Assembly: GCF_009363095.1 (NCBI RefSeq)
Contig: NZ_CP045295.1
Location: 1,612,001-1,676,000 of the forward strand
Origin: Paenibacillus cellulositrophicus
Lineage (GTDB): Bacteria; Bacillota; Bacilli; Paenibacillales; Paenibacillaceae
DNA: 64,000 bases
Direction: 5' to 3'
Shown here: positions 51,116 through 59,091 of the stretch, in pieces
Position numbering within the stretch: position 1 is the stretch's first letter
Layout of the letters: the number at the start of each line of letters is the position of its first letter
Program-made: the position numbers and the translations under genes
Notes under the pieces: model-generated
Databases searched by the model: none
What the model was told of the DNA's origin: nothing
Seen by the model: only the letters and a program-made list of their open reading frames with translations

Positions 51116-52648
51116 TTATTCCTTCGTTGCCCCCGCTTCCAGGGTAACCAAATCCTGCTGTGCGGCCGCAGGCGCCGCGGATGCAGCCGGAGGCGTTTTC
51201 CGTCCGGTCAAGCCTTGGATAAGGCTCTCCACGTCGATGCCGGACACGTTCTTGAGCATTTCCGGAGCCGTCGACATCAGCTCAGTGACGTAATTGCTCA
51301 CGCGTGCCGCGCCCTCTCCCTTGCCGGTGTCCACCACCGTCAGCTTGTCGATGGAAGCGATCGGCTCAGCGATTTTGCCCGCCAGGTCCGGCAGCATTTT
51401 CACGATAATATCGAGGATGGCCGCTTCGCCGAACTTCTGGAAGGCTTCAGCCAGCTTCTCTTTCGCATCAGCTTCCGCAAGACCCCGCAGGCGGATGACT
51501 TCCGCCTCGGCGGTACCTTTGGCACGTTCTGCGTCGGCAATGGCCTGGCCGTCCAGCCGCTTCTGCTCGGCCGAAGCCTTCGCCTGGGTTTCGATGGAGT
51601 ACTGCAGCGCCTCGGCCTCCAGCATTTTTCTCGCCTTGTCGGCTTCGGCCGCGACTTCGACTGCATACCGGTCGGCGTCCGCTTTTTTCTTCACTTCGGC
51701 ATCATACTGCTTCTGCCGCACCAGAATTTCCCTCTCCTGCAGGTCGATCTCCCGCTCCTTGCGAACGAGCTCTACCTTCATCTGCTCTTCCACCATCGTC
51801 TGCTTGGCGCGGGCTTCCTGTATGTGATACGCCTGGTCGGCTTCCGCCTTGGCAGTGTCCTGTTCCTTCTTAAAGGAAGCTACCTTCAATTCCTTCGCCT
51901 TCGTCGCTTCGGCGATATTCGTATCGCGCAGCAGCTCGGCCTTCTGTCCCTGCTCCTCGGCGTTCGCCTTCTGGATCCGCGCATCGCGCATCGCTTCCGC
52001 CTCGGCGATCTCCGCGTCCCGTTTCACCGCTGCAATCCGCGGCTTGCCGAGCGCATCGAGGTACCCCTGCTTGTCGCGCACGTCCTTGATCGTAAAGGAG
52101 ACGATCTGCAGGCCCATTTTTTTCAAATCTCTAGCCGCCACGCCCTGAACCTCCTGGGCAAACTTGTCGCGGTTCCGGTACACCTCTTCCACGGTCATCG
52201 AACCGAGAATGGCCCGCAGATGCCCTTCCAGCACTTCCTGCGCCTCGCCCTTCAAGGCTTCGATCGGCTTGCCAATGAACTGCTCGGCCGCGGTCGCGAC
52301 GTCCTCAATCGAGCCGCCTACTTTGATGATGGCCACGCCGTCGGCGATGACGGGCACGCCCTGCTCCGTGTACACCTCCGGCGTTGACACATCCAGCTTG
52401 TGGGAGAGCAGCGATATGAATTCCGACTGCTGGAAGACGGGCAGGATAAAAGCCCCTCCGCCCCGAACGATTTTAATTTTCCGTCCGGATTCATCCTCCG
52501 ATATGTTTTTGCTTCCCAGAAACGATCCCGTCACGATCATGGCTTCATCCGGTCCCACCGTTTTGTAACGGGCCCAGAAAGCCAAGCCAAGCACAACGAT
52601 TACCCCTATAACGATCAGCGGTATTACCAGGTATTCAGGCACTGTCAT
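51116..52648 (-). CDS. floT: Flotillin-like protein FloT
   Basis: A 510-residue flotillin. An N-terminal hydrophobic hairpin/helix (EYLVIPLIVIGVIVVLGLAF) precedes the SPFH domain (~30-190; VGPDEAMIVTGSFLGSKNIS, GVPVIADGVAIIKVGGSIED) and a long Glu/Ala/Lys-rich coiled coil (~190-420) with EAEAMRDARIQKANAEEQGQ-like repeats, ending in a low-complexity tail. Flotillins scaffold functional membrane microdomains and affect membrane fluidity and secretion. The ATG at 52648 shares one base with the stop of nfeD, as in the B. subtilis yuaF-yuaG pair. Confidence 0.95.
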   Translation of the reverse strand: MTVPEYLVIPLIVIGVIVVLGLAFWARYKTVGPDEAMIVTGSFLGSKNISEDESGRKIKIVRGGGAFILPVFQQSEFISLLSHKLDVSTPEVYTEQGVPVIADGVAIIKVGGSIEDVATAAEQFIGKPIEALKGEAQEVLEGHLRAILGSMTVEEVYRNRDKFAQEVQGVAARDLKKMGLQIVSFTIKDVRDKQGYLDALGKPRIAAVKRDAEIAEAEAMRDARIQKANAEEQGQKAELLRDTNIAEATKAKELKVASFKKEQDTAKAEADQAYHIQEARAKQTMVEEQMKVELVRKEREIDLQEREILVRQKQYDAEVKKKADADRYAVEVAAEADKARKMLEAEALQYSIETQAKASAEQKRLDGQAIADAERAKGTAEAEVIRLRGLAEADAKEKLAEAFQKFGEAAILDIIVKMLPDLAGKIAEPIASIDKLTVVDTGKGEGAARVSNYVTELMSTAPEMLKNVSGIDVESLIQGLTGRKTPPAASAAPAAAQQDLVTLEAGATKE

Positions 52649-53184
52649 CAAACCACATCTCCTTTTCTCTCTTCAAGTCCGGTCACGCGCAGGACGCCGT
52701 CCAGCACATCCACGACGACGACGCGGGTTCCGGCGGGCTGCGGAAGGCGCTCCAGACTGGATGCGATGTGCAGTGTGTTGCCTGCTCCCAGCCTCACCAT
52801 CACCTCACCGAACCCTTCCGGCGGAATGGGAATCGTCACTTCACCGATGCGGCCTTCGAGCTCGCGGATGGAATATCCCGTGGAATTCTCGCTGTTCTCC
52901 ATCGGCCTGACATACGCCACATAGACGATACCCGCCATAGCAACGGCACCGATTCCAGCAAAGAGTGCGCTTAAGCCCTGGTGCAAACTGGTGTAACGCA
53001 GCAGCAAAATGCCTGCGCCACCGAATACAGTCACCGCCGTCGCAATCACCATCGGCTTCAGCACGTCAACGGACAAAAAATCGAGAAACCCATCCAGCGC
53101 ATGGCTCAAAATATCACCGAGCACCACGCTGACCACCGCAAAAATAACCCCGCCTGCCAGGCAGCTCCAATAAAGCGTTTCCAT
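52648..53184 (-). CDS. NfeD-like membrane protein (YuaF type)
   Basis: A 178-residue NfeD-family protein. Four membrane segments fill residues 1-100 (ACLAGGVIFAVVSVVL-like start, PMVIATAVTVFGGAGILLLR, LFAGIGAVAMAGIVYVAYV), then an OB-fold domain (~110-170: GEVTIPIPPEGFGEVMVRLG, TRVVVVDVLDGVLRVTGLEE) at the C-terminus. NfeD2-type proteins accompany flotillin genes and are thought to help assemble flotillin patches. First gene of the pair, behind a SigW-type promoter. AGGGGGG lies 8 bases ahead of the ATG. Confidence 0.92.
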   Translation of the reverse strand: METLYWSCLAGGVIFAVVSVVLGDILSHALDGFLDFLSVDVLKPMVIATAVTVFGGAGILLLRYTSLHQGLSALFAGIGAVAMAGIVYVAYVRPMENSENSTGYSIRELEGRIGEVTIPIPPEGFGEVMVRLGAGNTLHIASSLERLPQPAGTRVVVVDVLDGVLRVTGLEERKGDVV

Positions 53185-53230
53185 CCTCCGTTCCCCCCTG
53201 CGCGTATTCCTGACTGTCTATATAAGGGTA

Positions 53231-53257
53231 TACGTTAGAAGTGCTTAAATTGTTTCA
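53231..53257 (-). promoter_or_regulatory. SigW-type promoter of nfeD-floT
   Basis: On the minus strand TGAAAC (53257-53252), a 17-base spacer and CGTA (53234-53231) match the ECF SigW pattern TGAAAC-N16-17-CGTA. In B. subtilis yuaF-floT is a known SigW target. Confidence 0.75.
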
Positions 53258-53324
53258 AAATTTTCCTTTTTCGTTAGAATTCCGGGAATTTTCCGCCAAA
53301 ATCCTCCTTTTCCTTCCGGCTGGC

Positions 53325-53744
53325 TCACGGTTTCAAGCTCAGGAAGCCGAATCGTTTCGGCTGGTCAGCCAAACCACACTCCGCTTCAGGCGCTATTCCT
53401 ATCATCTGAGAATCAATGAAATCCAGGATCTGCTGAAGAGAGTCCATCTGTTCCCTAATTTTCGCCCGGTGCTCCAAAATCAAATCGTGCAGTTCCGGAT
53501 GCTCGCTAATGTCATCGCCGACCGACAATTTCAAAAACGGCTTCATTTCCTCCAGCGGCATACCTGTCTTCTTCAGGCAGGTGACCAGCTTCATCGTCTC
53601 CAAATCCTTTGGCCGGTACACCCGGTGGCGGTTTGGTTTGCGCTCTGCTCGCGGAAGAATCCCGATCCGTTCGTAATAGCGAATCGTTTCTTCGGGGATG
53701 CCGGTATGCTCCGCGGCTTCTTTGATCGTATATGCATCAGTCAT
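53325..53744 (-). CDS. MerR-family transcriptional regulator
   Basis: A 139-residue MerR regulator. N-terminal winged helix (AYTIKEAAEHTGIPEETIRY, YERIGILPRAERKPNRHRVY), then LVTCLKKTGMPLEEMKPFLK and a dimerisation coiled coil (ELHDLILEHRAKIREQMDSL). No metal-binding Cys pair is seen, so it likely senses an organic molecule, possibly an aldehyde or redox signal as in AdhR/YhdM types. The ATG at 53744 follows AAGGGAAG; 53789 is a longer in-frame option. Divergent from the SDR gene, with two 19-base-spacer promoters between them. Confidence 0.93.
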   Translation of the reverse strand: MTDAYTIKEAAEHTGIPEETIRYYERIGILPRAERKPNRHRVYRPKDLETMKLVTCLKKTGMPLEEMKPFLKLSVGDDISEHPELHDLILEHRAKIREQMDSLQQILDFIDSQMIGIAPEAECGLADQPKRFGFLSLKP

Positions 53745-53780
53745 GGCTTTCTTCCCTTTCGTTTCTGGTATGTTCATACC

Positions 53781-53811
53781 ATCATACAACTTGGAGCTGA
53801 CTCCAGGTCAA
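53781..53811 (-). promoter_or_regulatory. MerR-type promoter of the merR gene itself
   Basis: On the minus strand TTGACC (53811-53806) and TATGAT (53786-53781) are 19 bases apart, the long spacer typical of MerR-controlled promoters. The near-palindrome CCTGGAGTCAGCTCCAAG fills the spacer. Implies autoregulation. Confidence 0.7.
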
Positions 53812-53838
53812 GTCCGGTAAGTTCTTCGAAAATGGGGA

Positions 53839-53869
53839 TTGACTTGTAGCCGACTACAAGTTGTAGAGT
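53839..53869 (+). promoter_or_regulatory. MerR-type promoter of the SDR gene
   Basis: TTGACT (53839-53844) and TAGAGT (53864-53869) are 19 bases apart; a perfect palindrome ACTTGTAG-CCGA-CTACAAGT (53842-53861) spans the spacer. This is the standard layout for activation by a MerR protein. Confidence 0.8.
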
Positions 53870-53916
53870 GGCTTTACCGCAAATACAAAAACCTATCCAT
53901 TTGCTAGGAGGCACAT

Positions 53917-54768
53917 ATGAAAACCAACTCAATTGCACTGATTACCGGGGCAAACAACGGCATCGGCCTGGAGCTGACCCGCAGACTGCTGGGTGAAGGC
54001 TGGACCGTTCTTGCCTTGGTCCGTTCCGCTTTCCCCAGCGATGAAGCCTTGATTCAGAAAGCTCTCGCCAACCGGCAGCTTCGTCTATATAAAGCCGATC
54101 TCGCCGATTTCTCCGCCTTACAACGAGCGCTGGACGAGATCAAGAGCAAGGAGGACAAAATCGACGTGCTGTTTAACAACGCCGGGGGCAGTTTCCCTGA
54201 GCTTGTGTATTCCAAGCAGGGACGGGAGATGCACTTCGAACTGCAAACCGTAGTTCCCTATATCATCTTTATGGAGCTGAAAGATTTGGTAAAGCAAGGT
54301 TCCTTCAAAACGATCATCAACACGTCGTCCTCAGCGATGAAAATGGTCCGCCGCTTCGAGCCGACAGAGCTTGCATCTCCGCAGACGTTCAAGAAGCTGT
54401 TCGGCCCTTACGCCTCTACGAAGCTGGCGTTGTCGCTGTGGACCCGAGAAGCCGCCCCCTTGGCAGCCGCCGAAGGTTTGGCGATCCGCAGCGCCGACCC
54501 CGGGGGTAACAATACGATGCGGAAAGGAAAAAATTCCGGGCTGCCCTGGTATATAAAAATTGCGATGAAGCTGGTCATGAGTCCTCCCTCAAAGGGCGCA
54601 TCGCTCCTGTATGAAGCGGCTTTCGGCAAACACAAGAACCTGAACGGCGTATTTCTGTTGAAAAACGAGCCCACAGAGTTGAAGTATGCCGAAGCCGGCA
54701 AACCGGTGCTGGAACTTGTGCAGGGCATTTACGAAAACGAGTATGCCGGACGGGCACAAGGATTATAG
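53917..54768 (+). CDS. Short-chain dehydrogenase/reductase
   Basis: A 283-residue SDR with the NAD(P)-binding Rossmann fold: cofactor loop LITGANNGIGLELTRRLLGE at the N-terminus, NNAGGSF (~88-94), a Ser at NTSSSAMKMV, and YASTKLALSLW as the catalytic Tyr-x-x-x-Lys. The pattern is closest to the retinol-dehydrogenase-like group. AGGAGG lies 6 bases before the ATG. It is divergent from and probably controlled by the MerR protein, so it may detoxify or reduce the signal molecule. The sequence here, down to about 57.6 kb, is more AT-rich by eye than earlier regions. Confidence 0.93.
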   Translation: MKTNSIALITGANNGIGLELTRRLLGEGWTVLALVRSAFPSDEALIQKALANRQLRLYKADLADFSALQRALDEIKSKEDKIDVLFNNAGGSFPELVYSKQGREMHFELQTVVPYIIFMELKDLVKQGSFKTIINTSSSAMKMVRRFEPTELASPQTFKKLFGPYASTKLALSLWTREAAPLAAAEGLAIRSADPGGNNTMRKGKNSGLPWYIKIAMKLVMSPPSKGASLLYEAAFGKHKNLNGVFLLKNEPTELKYAEAGKPVLELVQGIYENEYAGRAQGL

Positions 54769-55313
54769 GACGGGAATAACACAACGACCCACATCGCAAC
54801 CGGGGTCATCAGCATCTTGAATGAGCGGCCGACAGGCGGATCTTTTCTAAGCATTTCGCAGAAATAACTGCTTGTTAACGGAATTATAATCATACTCAGC
54901 GCGTGGTTATTATACACGGTCGCTCGAACCGCTAGGCGCTGCCTTGGACCATGGAGACCTGACCCCTCCGCCTCGTCCGCAAAATCTTTCAAAGTGATAG
55001 CCAACATCGTTCTGGAATTCGCAGGGTTGTTTATTGTGCTCATATTGAGTATGACTCAGGTTGTGCCGGTATGGCATATTGCAGAAATTTATCAGCCGGA
55101 CGTCATCCTTTGGCTGAAGATCGTAACCATCCTTCTGGCACTGAAAGGAATGATGAAGACGATTTGGTTGGTCCGGCTTCATTATGGGGTGCGGCGGAAC
55201 CGTCACATTAACCATTGAGAGTCGCGTTTTATCCCCGAGTGATTGCGTGATAGGAATCATCCCCTCGATACGCATGCAAACGTCCGGTATAATCGTCGTC
55301 AGAGGTGATGATT
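54769..55313 (+). other. Intergenic stretch with possible membrane-protein remnant
   Basis: A gene-poor 545 bases. One plus-strand frame (GTG 54994 to 55218) encodes 74 residues with two hydrophobic segments, IVLEFAGLFIVLILSMTQVV and LWLKIVTILLALKGMMKTIW. The same frame stays open upstream to a TAA near 54870 and adds another hydrophobic stretch (LLVNGIIIILSAWLLYTVAR) but has no start codon or ribosome binding site. It may be the decayed end of a small membrane protein. Near the end TATAAT at 55288-55293 may be the -10 of the AraC-type gene. Confidence 0.35.
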
Positions 55314-56270
55314 GTGGAACCGTTGACTTCCATTTGTCAGCGATATTTCGGTGAAACCTTATTCGGCCAAAACAACGGAATCTCTTATATGCTTCGATCC
55401 GAAGTCGGCACCGGCATAGCATACAAGGTCACGACTTACAGCGGGATCGAAATTGTATACCATGAGGTTCACTATCACAAGCCGTATCCTTTTCGTTTTG
55501 CCTCAAAAGGGCGCATGGTTGAACTTCAGTTCACTCTGTCCGGTCAACGGCAGGTGGTGGTATCGGGCCGGGAACACGAAACTCCGGTCGGGCGGGGTAC
55601 GCTTGCCTTCGTTCAGGACTTTCAAGCCCAGTTTTATCCATCAGCTGAAGAGCCGTATACTTCGCTATCACTGGCTATCCCGGTAGCTCTATTCGATTAT
55701 GCGGCTAATCCATCGGCAGCGTCGCCAAACAACCATTTGGATTTTAACCGGCTCCTGCAAGGGCAAACATTCCGGTCTTTTGATGTTGAACCCGATGCGA
55801 GAAGCATGATATTGATAAAGCAATTAATCTCGGATTTAAAAAATGCCGACAGATCCCCGCTAATGATGGAAGCAGCTGCATTGGAACTGCTGAACCGGCA
55901 TATGCATCAACTATTTGTTGTGACGCCTATTCCGAGCGGTTTGTCTAAAGGGGATGTCCAAAAATTGCACCAGGCAAAGCAAATCCTTGAATCGTGTATG
56001 GCAGACCCTCCTTCGCTGTTGGCATTGGCAAAGATGGTCGAGTTAAACGACTTTAAACTGAAGATGGGATTCAAGGCATGCTTCGGCTTGACCGTGTTCG
56101 AATATGTAAGACAGATTCGCCTCGACCATGCGATGAGCCTTTTGCGAAACCGGGCCGCCAATGTGACCAAGGCTGCGATGACCGTAGGGTACAGCAACGT
56201 TAGCGCATTTTCCGAGCAGTTTTTTCGGAGATACGGCATGAAGCCTTCCGAGGTCAAAAAACAATTTTAA
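55314..56270 (+). CDS. AraC-family regulator, PchR-like
   Basis: A 318-residue AraC regulator. The N-terminal ~200 residues form a cupin-like sensor (IEIVYHEVHYHKPYPFRFAS; MVELQFTLSGQRQVVV); the C-terminal double helix-turn-helix reads LLALAKMVELNDFKLKMGFK, FGLTVFEYVRQIRLDHAMSL and VTKAAMTVGYSNVSAFSEQF. The NDFKLKMGFKACFG wording is characteristic of PchR-type regulators, several of which respond to siderophores. GTG at 55314 is chosen since AGAGGTGA lies 6 bases upstream. It lies 100 bases before the MFS gene and likely controls it. Confidence 0.9.
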   Translation: MEPLTSICQRYFGETLFGQNNGISYMLRSEVGTGIAYKVTTYSGIEIVYHEVHYHKPYPFRFASKGRMVELQFTLSGQRQVVVSGREHETPVGRGTLAFVQDFQAQFYPSAEEPYTSLSLAIPVALFDYAANPSAASPNNHLDFNRLLQGQTFRSFDVEPDARSMILIKQLISDLKNADRSPLMMEAAALELLNRHMHQLFVVTPIPSGLSKGDVQKLHQAKQILESCMADPPSLLALAKMVELNDFKLKMGFKACFGLTVFEYVRQIRLDHAMSLLRNRAANVTKAAMTVGYSNVSAFSEQFFRRYGMKPSEVKKQF

Positions 56271-56370
56271 TCCGTTTGACCGCAGTTCCATCCGTAACAA
56301 GGGAGAACACACAGCCCCCTTTGCTTATACTCCTACTCAAATGATCCATTTGAGAAAAGGAGTGCAGCGA

Positions 56371-57606
56371 ATGAATAAAATCAAGGGAAGCGTCTTTTTC
56401 AGCGTTTTTGTAGCGATGTTGGGGCTTATGCTCCTTGCTCCGATTACACCGTCATTAATACGGGAATTAGGACTCAAGGAAATTCACTCCGGAATCTTGA
56501 TTTCCAGCGGATCGGTCATGATGGCCGTCATGGCTCCGGTATGGGGGAATATCAGTGACGCGAAAGGACGGAAATCGGTTATACTGATCGGGTTTATCGG
56601 CATGTGCATCAGTACTTTATTGTTGACGGCCGTCTTTTATGCCGGTTTCCAACACTGGCTTAGCGGCGGGCTGCTGCTGTCTCTTATGATTGGTGCCCGC
56701 AGCCTGGTCGGTTTCTTCATTCCGGCCATCCTGTCCTCCTCACAGGCTTATATCGGCGATGTGACTGAAGGGAAAAATAGAGGAAGCGGTATGGCAATCA
56801 TCAGCGCTGCGAATGGACTTGGGCTTGTTCTGGGGCCGGCCGTTGCCGGCATCTTCACTATCATTGGTTTATTGTGGCCTTTATATTTTGGCATTACGAT
56901 GGCAGCTGTCGCCTGTGTCGTCACTCTGCTGCTAATGCCTGTAACGAAACCGGCGCTTCGAGGTGGGGCCGTCAAAGTCAGTCCGTTCCAACCCGGTTTA
57001 CGGCTCTATTTACTTGCAGCGTTGGTGACAATGATCGGGCTCGTCACGATTCAGGTCGTCGGTGGTTTTTATTTGCAGGATCAGCTCAGTCTCCCGTCTG
57101 ACCGGTTGGCAGGGGTCGTTTCCTTCGGGCTCATGTTTACAGGCCTGGCTATGCTCATCTCACAAGTCGTTCAGTCCAAATGGCTGAAATGGGGACCACG
57201 GGCGATGATCCTGCTCGGATCATTGATTCTCGTCGCAAGCATGCTCCTATTCCTTTTTGCCATTCAGCTTCCCTTTTTCTATTTGGCGTTTTTGGTGTTT
57301 GGTTTAGGAGCTGGGCTTATGATGACCGGATTTATGGCAGGCGCTTCTCTGTCGGTAAGTCATGAACAGCAAGGAGGCGTTGCCGGCATGGTTGCAGCCA
57401 TGCAGGGGATTTCCGCCATTATCGCCCCTATTGCAAGCACTACTCTCTATCAGGTCAACCGATACAGCCCTATGGTCATGATTGCCGTTCTGACGGCCCT
57501 CCTGGGCTTAGTGATGCTGGCACGCTCCCGTAAGAGACTGGGCCATCATGAGACCGACCCTATGGAAGGCCGAGAGATTCAAGCCGGTTCAAGAGGTACA
57601 AAGTAA
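56371..57606 (+). CDS. MFS transporter, probable small-molecule exporter
   Basis: A 411-residue MFS protein with 12 predicted helices. Motif A is NISDAKGRKSVILIGFIGM between helices 2 and 3; helix 5 carries the antiporter-type motif C as ANGLGLVLGPAVAGIF. This places it with drug/H+ antiporters (Bmr/TetA-like). The AraC gene upstream is of the PchR type, so export of a siderophore or related compound is a possibility only. AAAGGAG lies 9 bases before the ATG at 56371; an in-frame ATG at 56341 lacks one. Confidence 0.9.
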   Translation: MNKIKGSVFFSVFVAMLGLMLLAPITPSLIRELGLKEIHSGILISSGSVMMAVMAPVWGNISDAKGRKSVILIGFIGMCISTLLLTAVFYAGFQHWLSGGLLLSLMIGARSLVGFFIPAILSSSQAYIGDVTEGKNRGSGMAIISAANGLGLVLGPAVAGIFTIIGLLWPLYFGITMAAVACVVTLLLMPVTKPALRGGAVKVSPFQPGLRLYLLAALVTMIGLVTIQVVGGFYLQDQLSLPSDRLAGVVSFGLMFTGLAMLISQVVQSKWLKWGPRAMILLGSLILVASMLLFLFAIQLPFFYLAFLVFGLGAGLMMTGFMAGASLSVSHEQQGGVAGMVAAMQGISAIIAPIASTTLYQVNRYSPMVMIAVLTALLGLVMLARSRKRLGHHETDPMEGREIQAGSRGTK

Positions 57607-57679
57607 GCCGTAAGTTCAGTAAGCTAAGGGTGGGCAACATCAACCCGTATTCTCGACGCAGGAAAAGCAGCAGAACGGC

Positions 57680-57726
57680 AAAAAGGGGCTTTCCCGGGTC
57701 GGATCGACCTTATGGGAAGCCCCTTG
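57680..57726 (-). terminator. Terminator of the alcohol dehydrogenase gene
   Basis: On the minus strand AAGGGGCTTCCC pairs with GGGAAAGCCCCTT (one-base bulge) around a 17-base loop, followed by TTTTT. It lies about 65 bases past the gene's stop. Confidence 0.75.
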
Positions 57727-57790
57727 GCTATATTGGCGGAGAAAGGAAGAATGTTCCGGCTCTCCGGTCGCTGGCGGAACGCTTATCGCC

Positions 57791-58954
57791 TTACAGAGAC
57801 ATTTTGTAAATTTCGATGACGTCTTCCTTGTTCAACTTGCGGAAGTTGCCAAACGGACCGAAGCGGACCGACTTCTCAGCCATCACTTCGATCTGACTGT
57901 CGTCGATGTCGTAATCGGCAAGGCGGGCCGGCGCACCGATGGAGCTCCAGAAATCGCGAAGCGCCTGGATGCCCTCTTCCCCGACCTGCTCATCGCTCTT
58001 GCCGGCCGGATCCACGTTAAACACGTTAACGGCAAGGCGCTTGAAGCGGCCCGGATCCACGCTCAGGTTATATTTCATCCAGTTCGGGAACAGGATGGCC
58101 AAACCGCCGCCATGCGGAATGTCATACACAGCCGATACGGCGTGTTCAATGTTGTGGGTCGCCCAGTCGCCGGACATGCCCATGTTCAGCACCCCGTTCA
58201 GCGCCATCGTGCCGCAGTACATGATCGTAGAACGGTACTCATAGTTTTCCAGATCGTTAATCAGCTTCGGCGCGGTTTCGATGACGGTACGAAGGACCGT
58301 TTCACAGAATCCGTCCTGAACCAGCGTGTTGGTCTCCTGGTGGAAGTAATGCTCCAGCACGTGGGACATCATGTCTACCATACCGTAAACGGTTTGGTCT
58401 TTCGGCAGGGAATACGTGTTCACCGGATCCAGGATGGAAAATGCCGGGAAGGCATACGGGCTGCCCCAGCCCATCTTTTCTTTCGTTTGCTCGTTCGTAA
58501 TGACCGAGCCTCCGTTCATTTCCGAGCCCGTCGCCGCCATCGTCAGCACCGTGCCGAGCGGAAGGGCCGACTGCGGAGCGGCTTTGCGTTCCACAAAGTC
58601 CCACATATCGCCGTCGTATTTGGCGCCGACCGCAATCGCCTTGGAGCAGTCCAGGACGCTGCCGCCGCCAACCGCAAGGATCAGCTCAATGCCGTTCGTC
58701 CGGCACAGGTCCACCCCTTTATGTACAGTCGATAAGCGCGGATTCGGCTCTACGCCCGCCAGTTCGGTCACCTCGGCGCCGATTTCCTTGAGCAGCGCAA
58801 GCACGTTGTCGTACAGGCCGGCGCGTTTGATACTTCCGCCGCCGTAGACCAGCAGCACCTTTTTCCCGTATTTCGGAACTTCGGTTTTTAATTTATCCAG
58901 CTGACCTTGGCCGAAAATCAGCTTGGTCGGGTTATGAAATTCAAATGCTTTCAT
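57791..58954 (-). CDS. Iron-containing alcohol dehydrogenase (butanol dehydrogenase type)
   Basis: A 387-residue group III dehydrogenase, YugJ/BdhA-like, reducing aldehydes such as butyraldehyde with NAD(P)H. Marks: [60 protein letters not shown] (cofactor), [20 protein letters not shown], and the metal ligands in [20 protein letters not shown] and [20 protein letters not shown]. Start at 58954 has GGAGG about 12 bases upstream; a longer reading from 59281 overlaps galT and lacks family similarity. It follows galT but has its own promoter inside the preceding terminator. Confidence 0.94.
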   Translation of the reverse strand: MKAFEFHNPTKLIFGQGQLDKLKTEVPKYGKKVLLVYGGGSIKRAGLYDNVLALLKEIGAEVTELAGVEPNPRLSTVHKGVDLCRTNGIELILAVGGGSVLDCSKAIAVGAKYDGDMWDFVERKAAPQSALPLGTVLTMAATGSEMNGGSVITNEQTKEKMGWGSPYAFPAFSILDPVNTYSLPKDQTVYGMVDMMSHVLEHYFHQETNTLVQDGFCETVLRTVIETAPKLINDLENYEYRSTIMYCGTMALNGVLNMGMSGDWATHNIEHAVSAVYDIPHGGGLAILFPNWMKYNLSVDPGRFKRLAVNVFNVDPAGKSDEQVGEEGIQALRDFWSSIGAPARLADYDIDDSQIEVMAEKSVRFGPFGNFRKLNKEDVIEIYKMSL

Positions 58955-58994
58955 TGTCGGATTCGCCTCCATGATGTAATGAGTTGCCCTAAAT

Positions 58995-59024
58995 ATTATA
59001 ACCCTCCGGCCGCAGAAGAAACAA
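58995..59024 (-). promoter_or_regulatory. Promoter of the alcohol dehydrogenase gene
   Basis: On the minus strand TTGTTT (59024-59019), 18-base spacer, TATAAT (59000-58995). Its -35 overlaps the 3' arm of the gal operon terminator. Confidence 0.6.
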
Positions 59025-59058
59025 ACCGCCCTTCCCGTGCAGGGAATAAGCGGTTTGT
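59016..59058 (-). terminator. Terminator of the galKET operon
   Basis: On the minus strand ACAAACCGC pairs with GCGGTTTGT, enclosing an inner TTCCC/GGGAA stem, followed by TTCTTCT. It begins 33 bases after the galT stop. A smaller GGGGG/CCCCC hairpin lies at 59065-59080. Confidence 0.8.
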
Positions 59059-59091
59059 AAGGAAGGGGGCGCATCCCCCGAAGATAGTATA

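Noticed and set aside
54729..55422. Two overlapping minus-strand frames (104 and 170 codons)
   Set aside because: Conflict with each other and with the AraC start region; translations look random.
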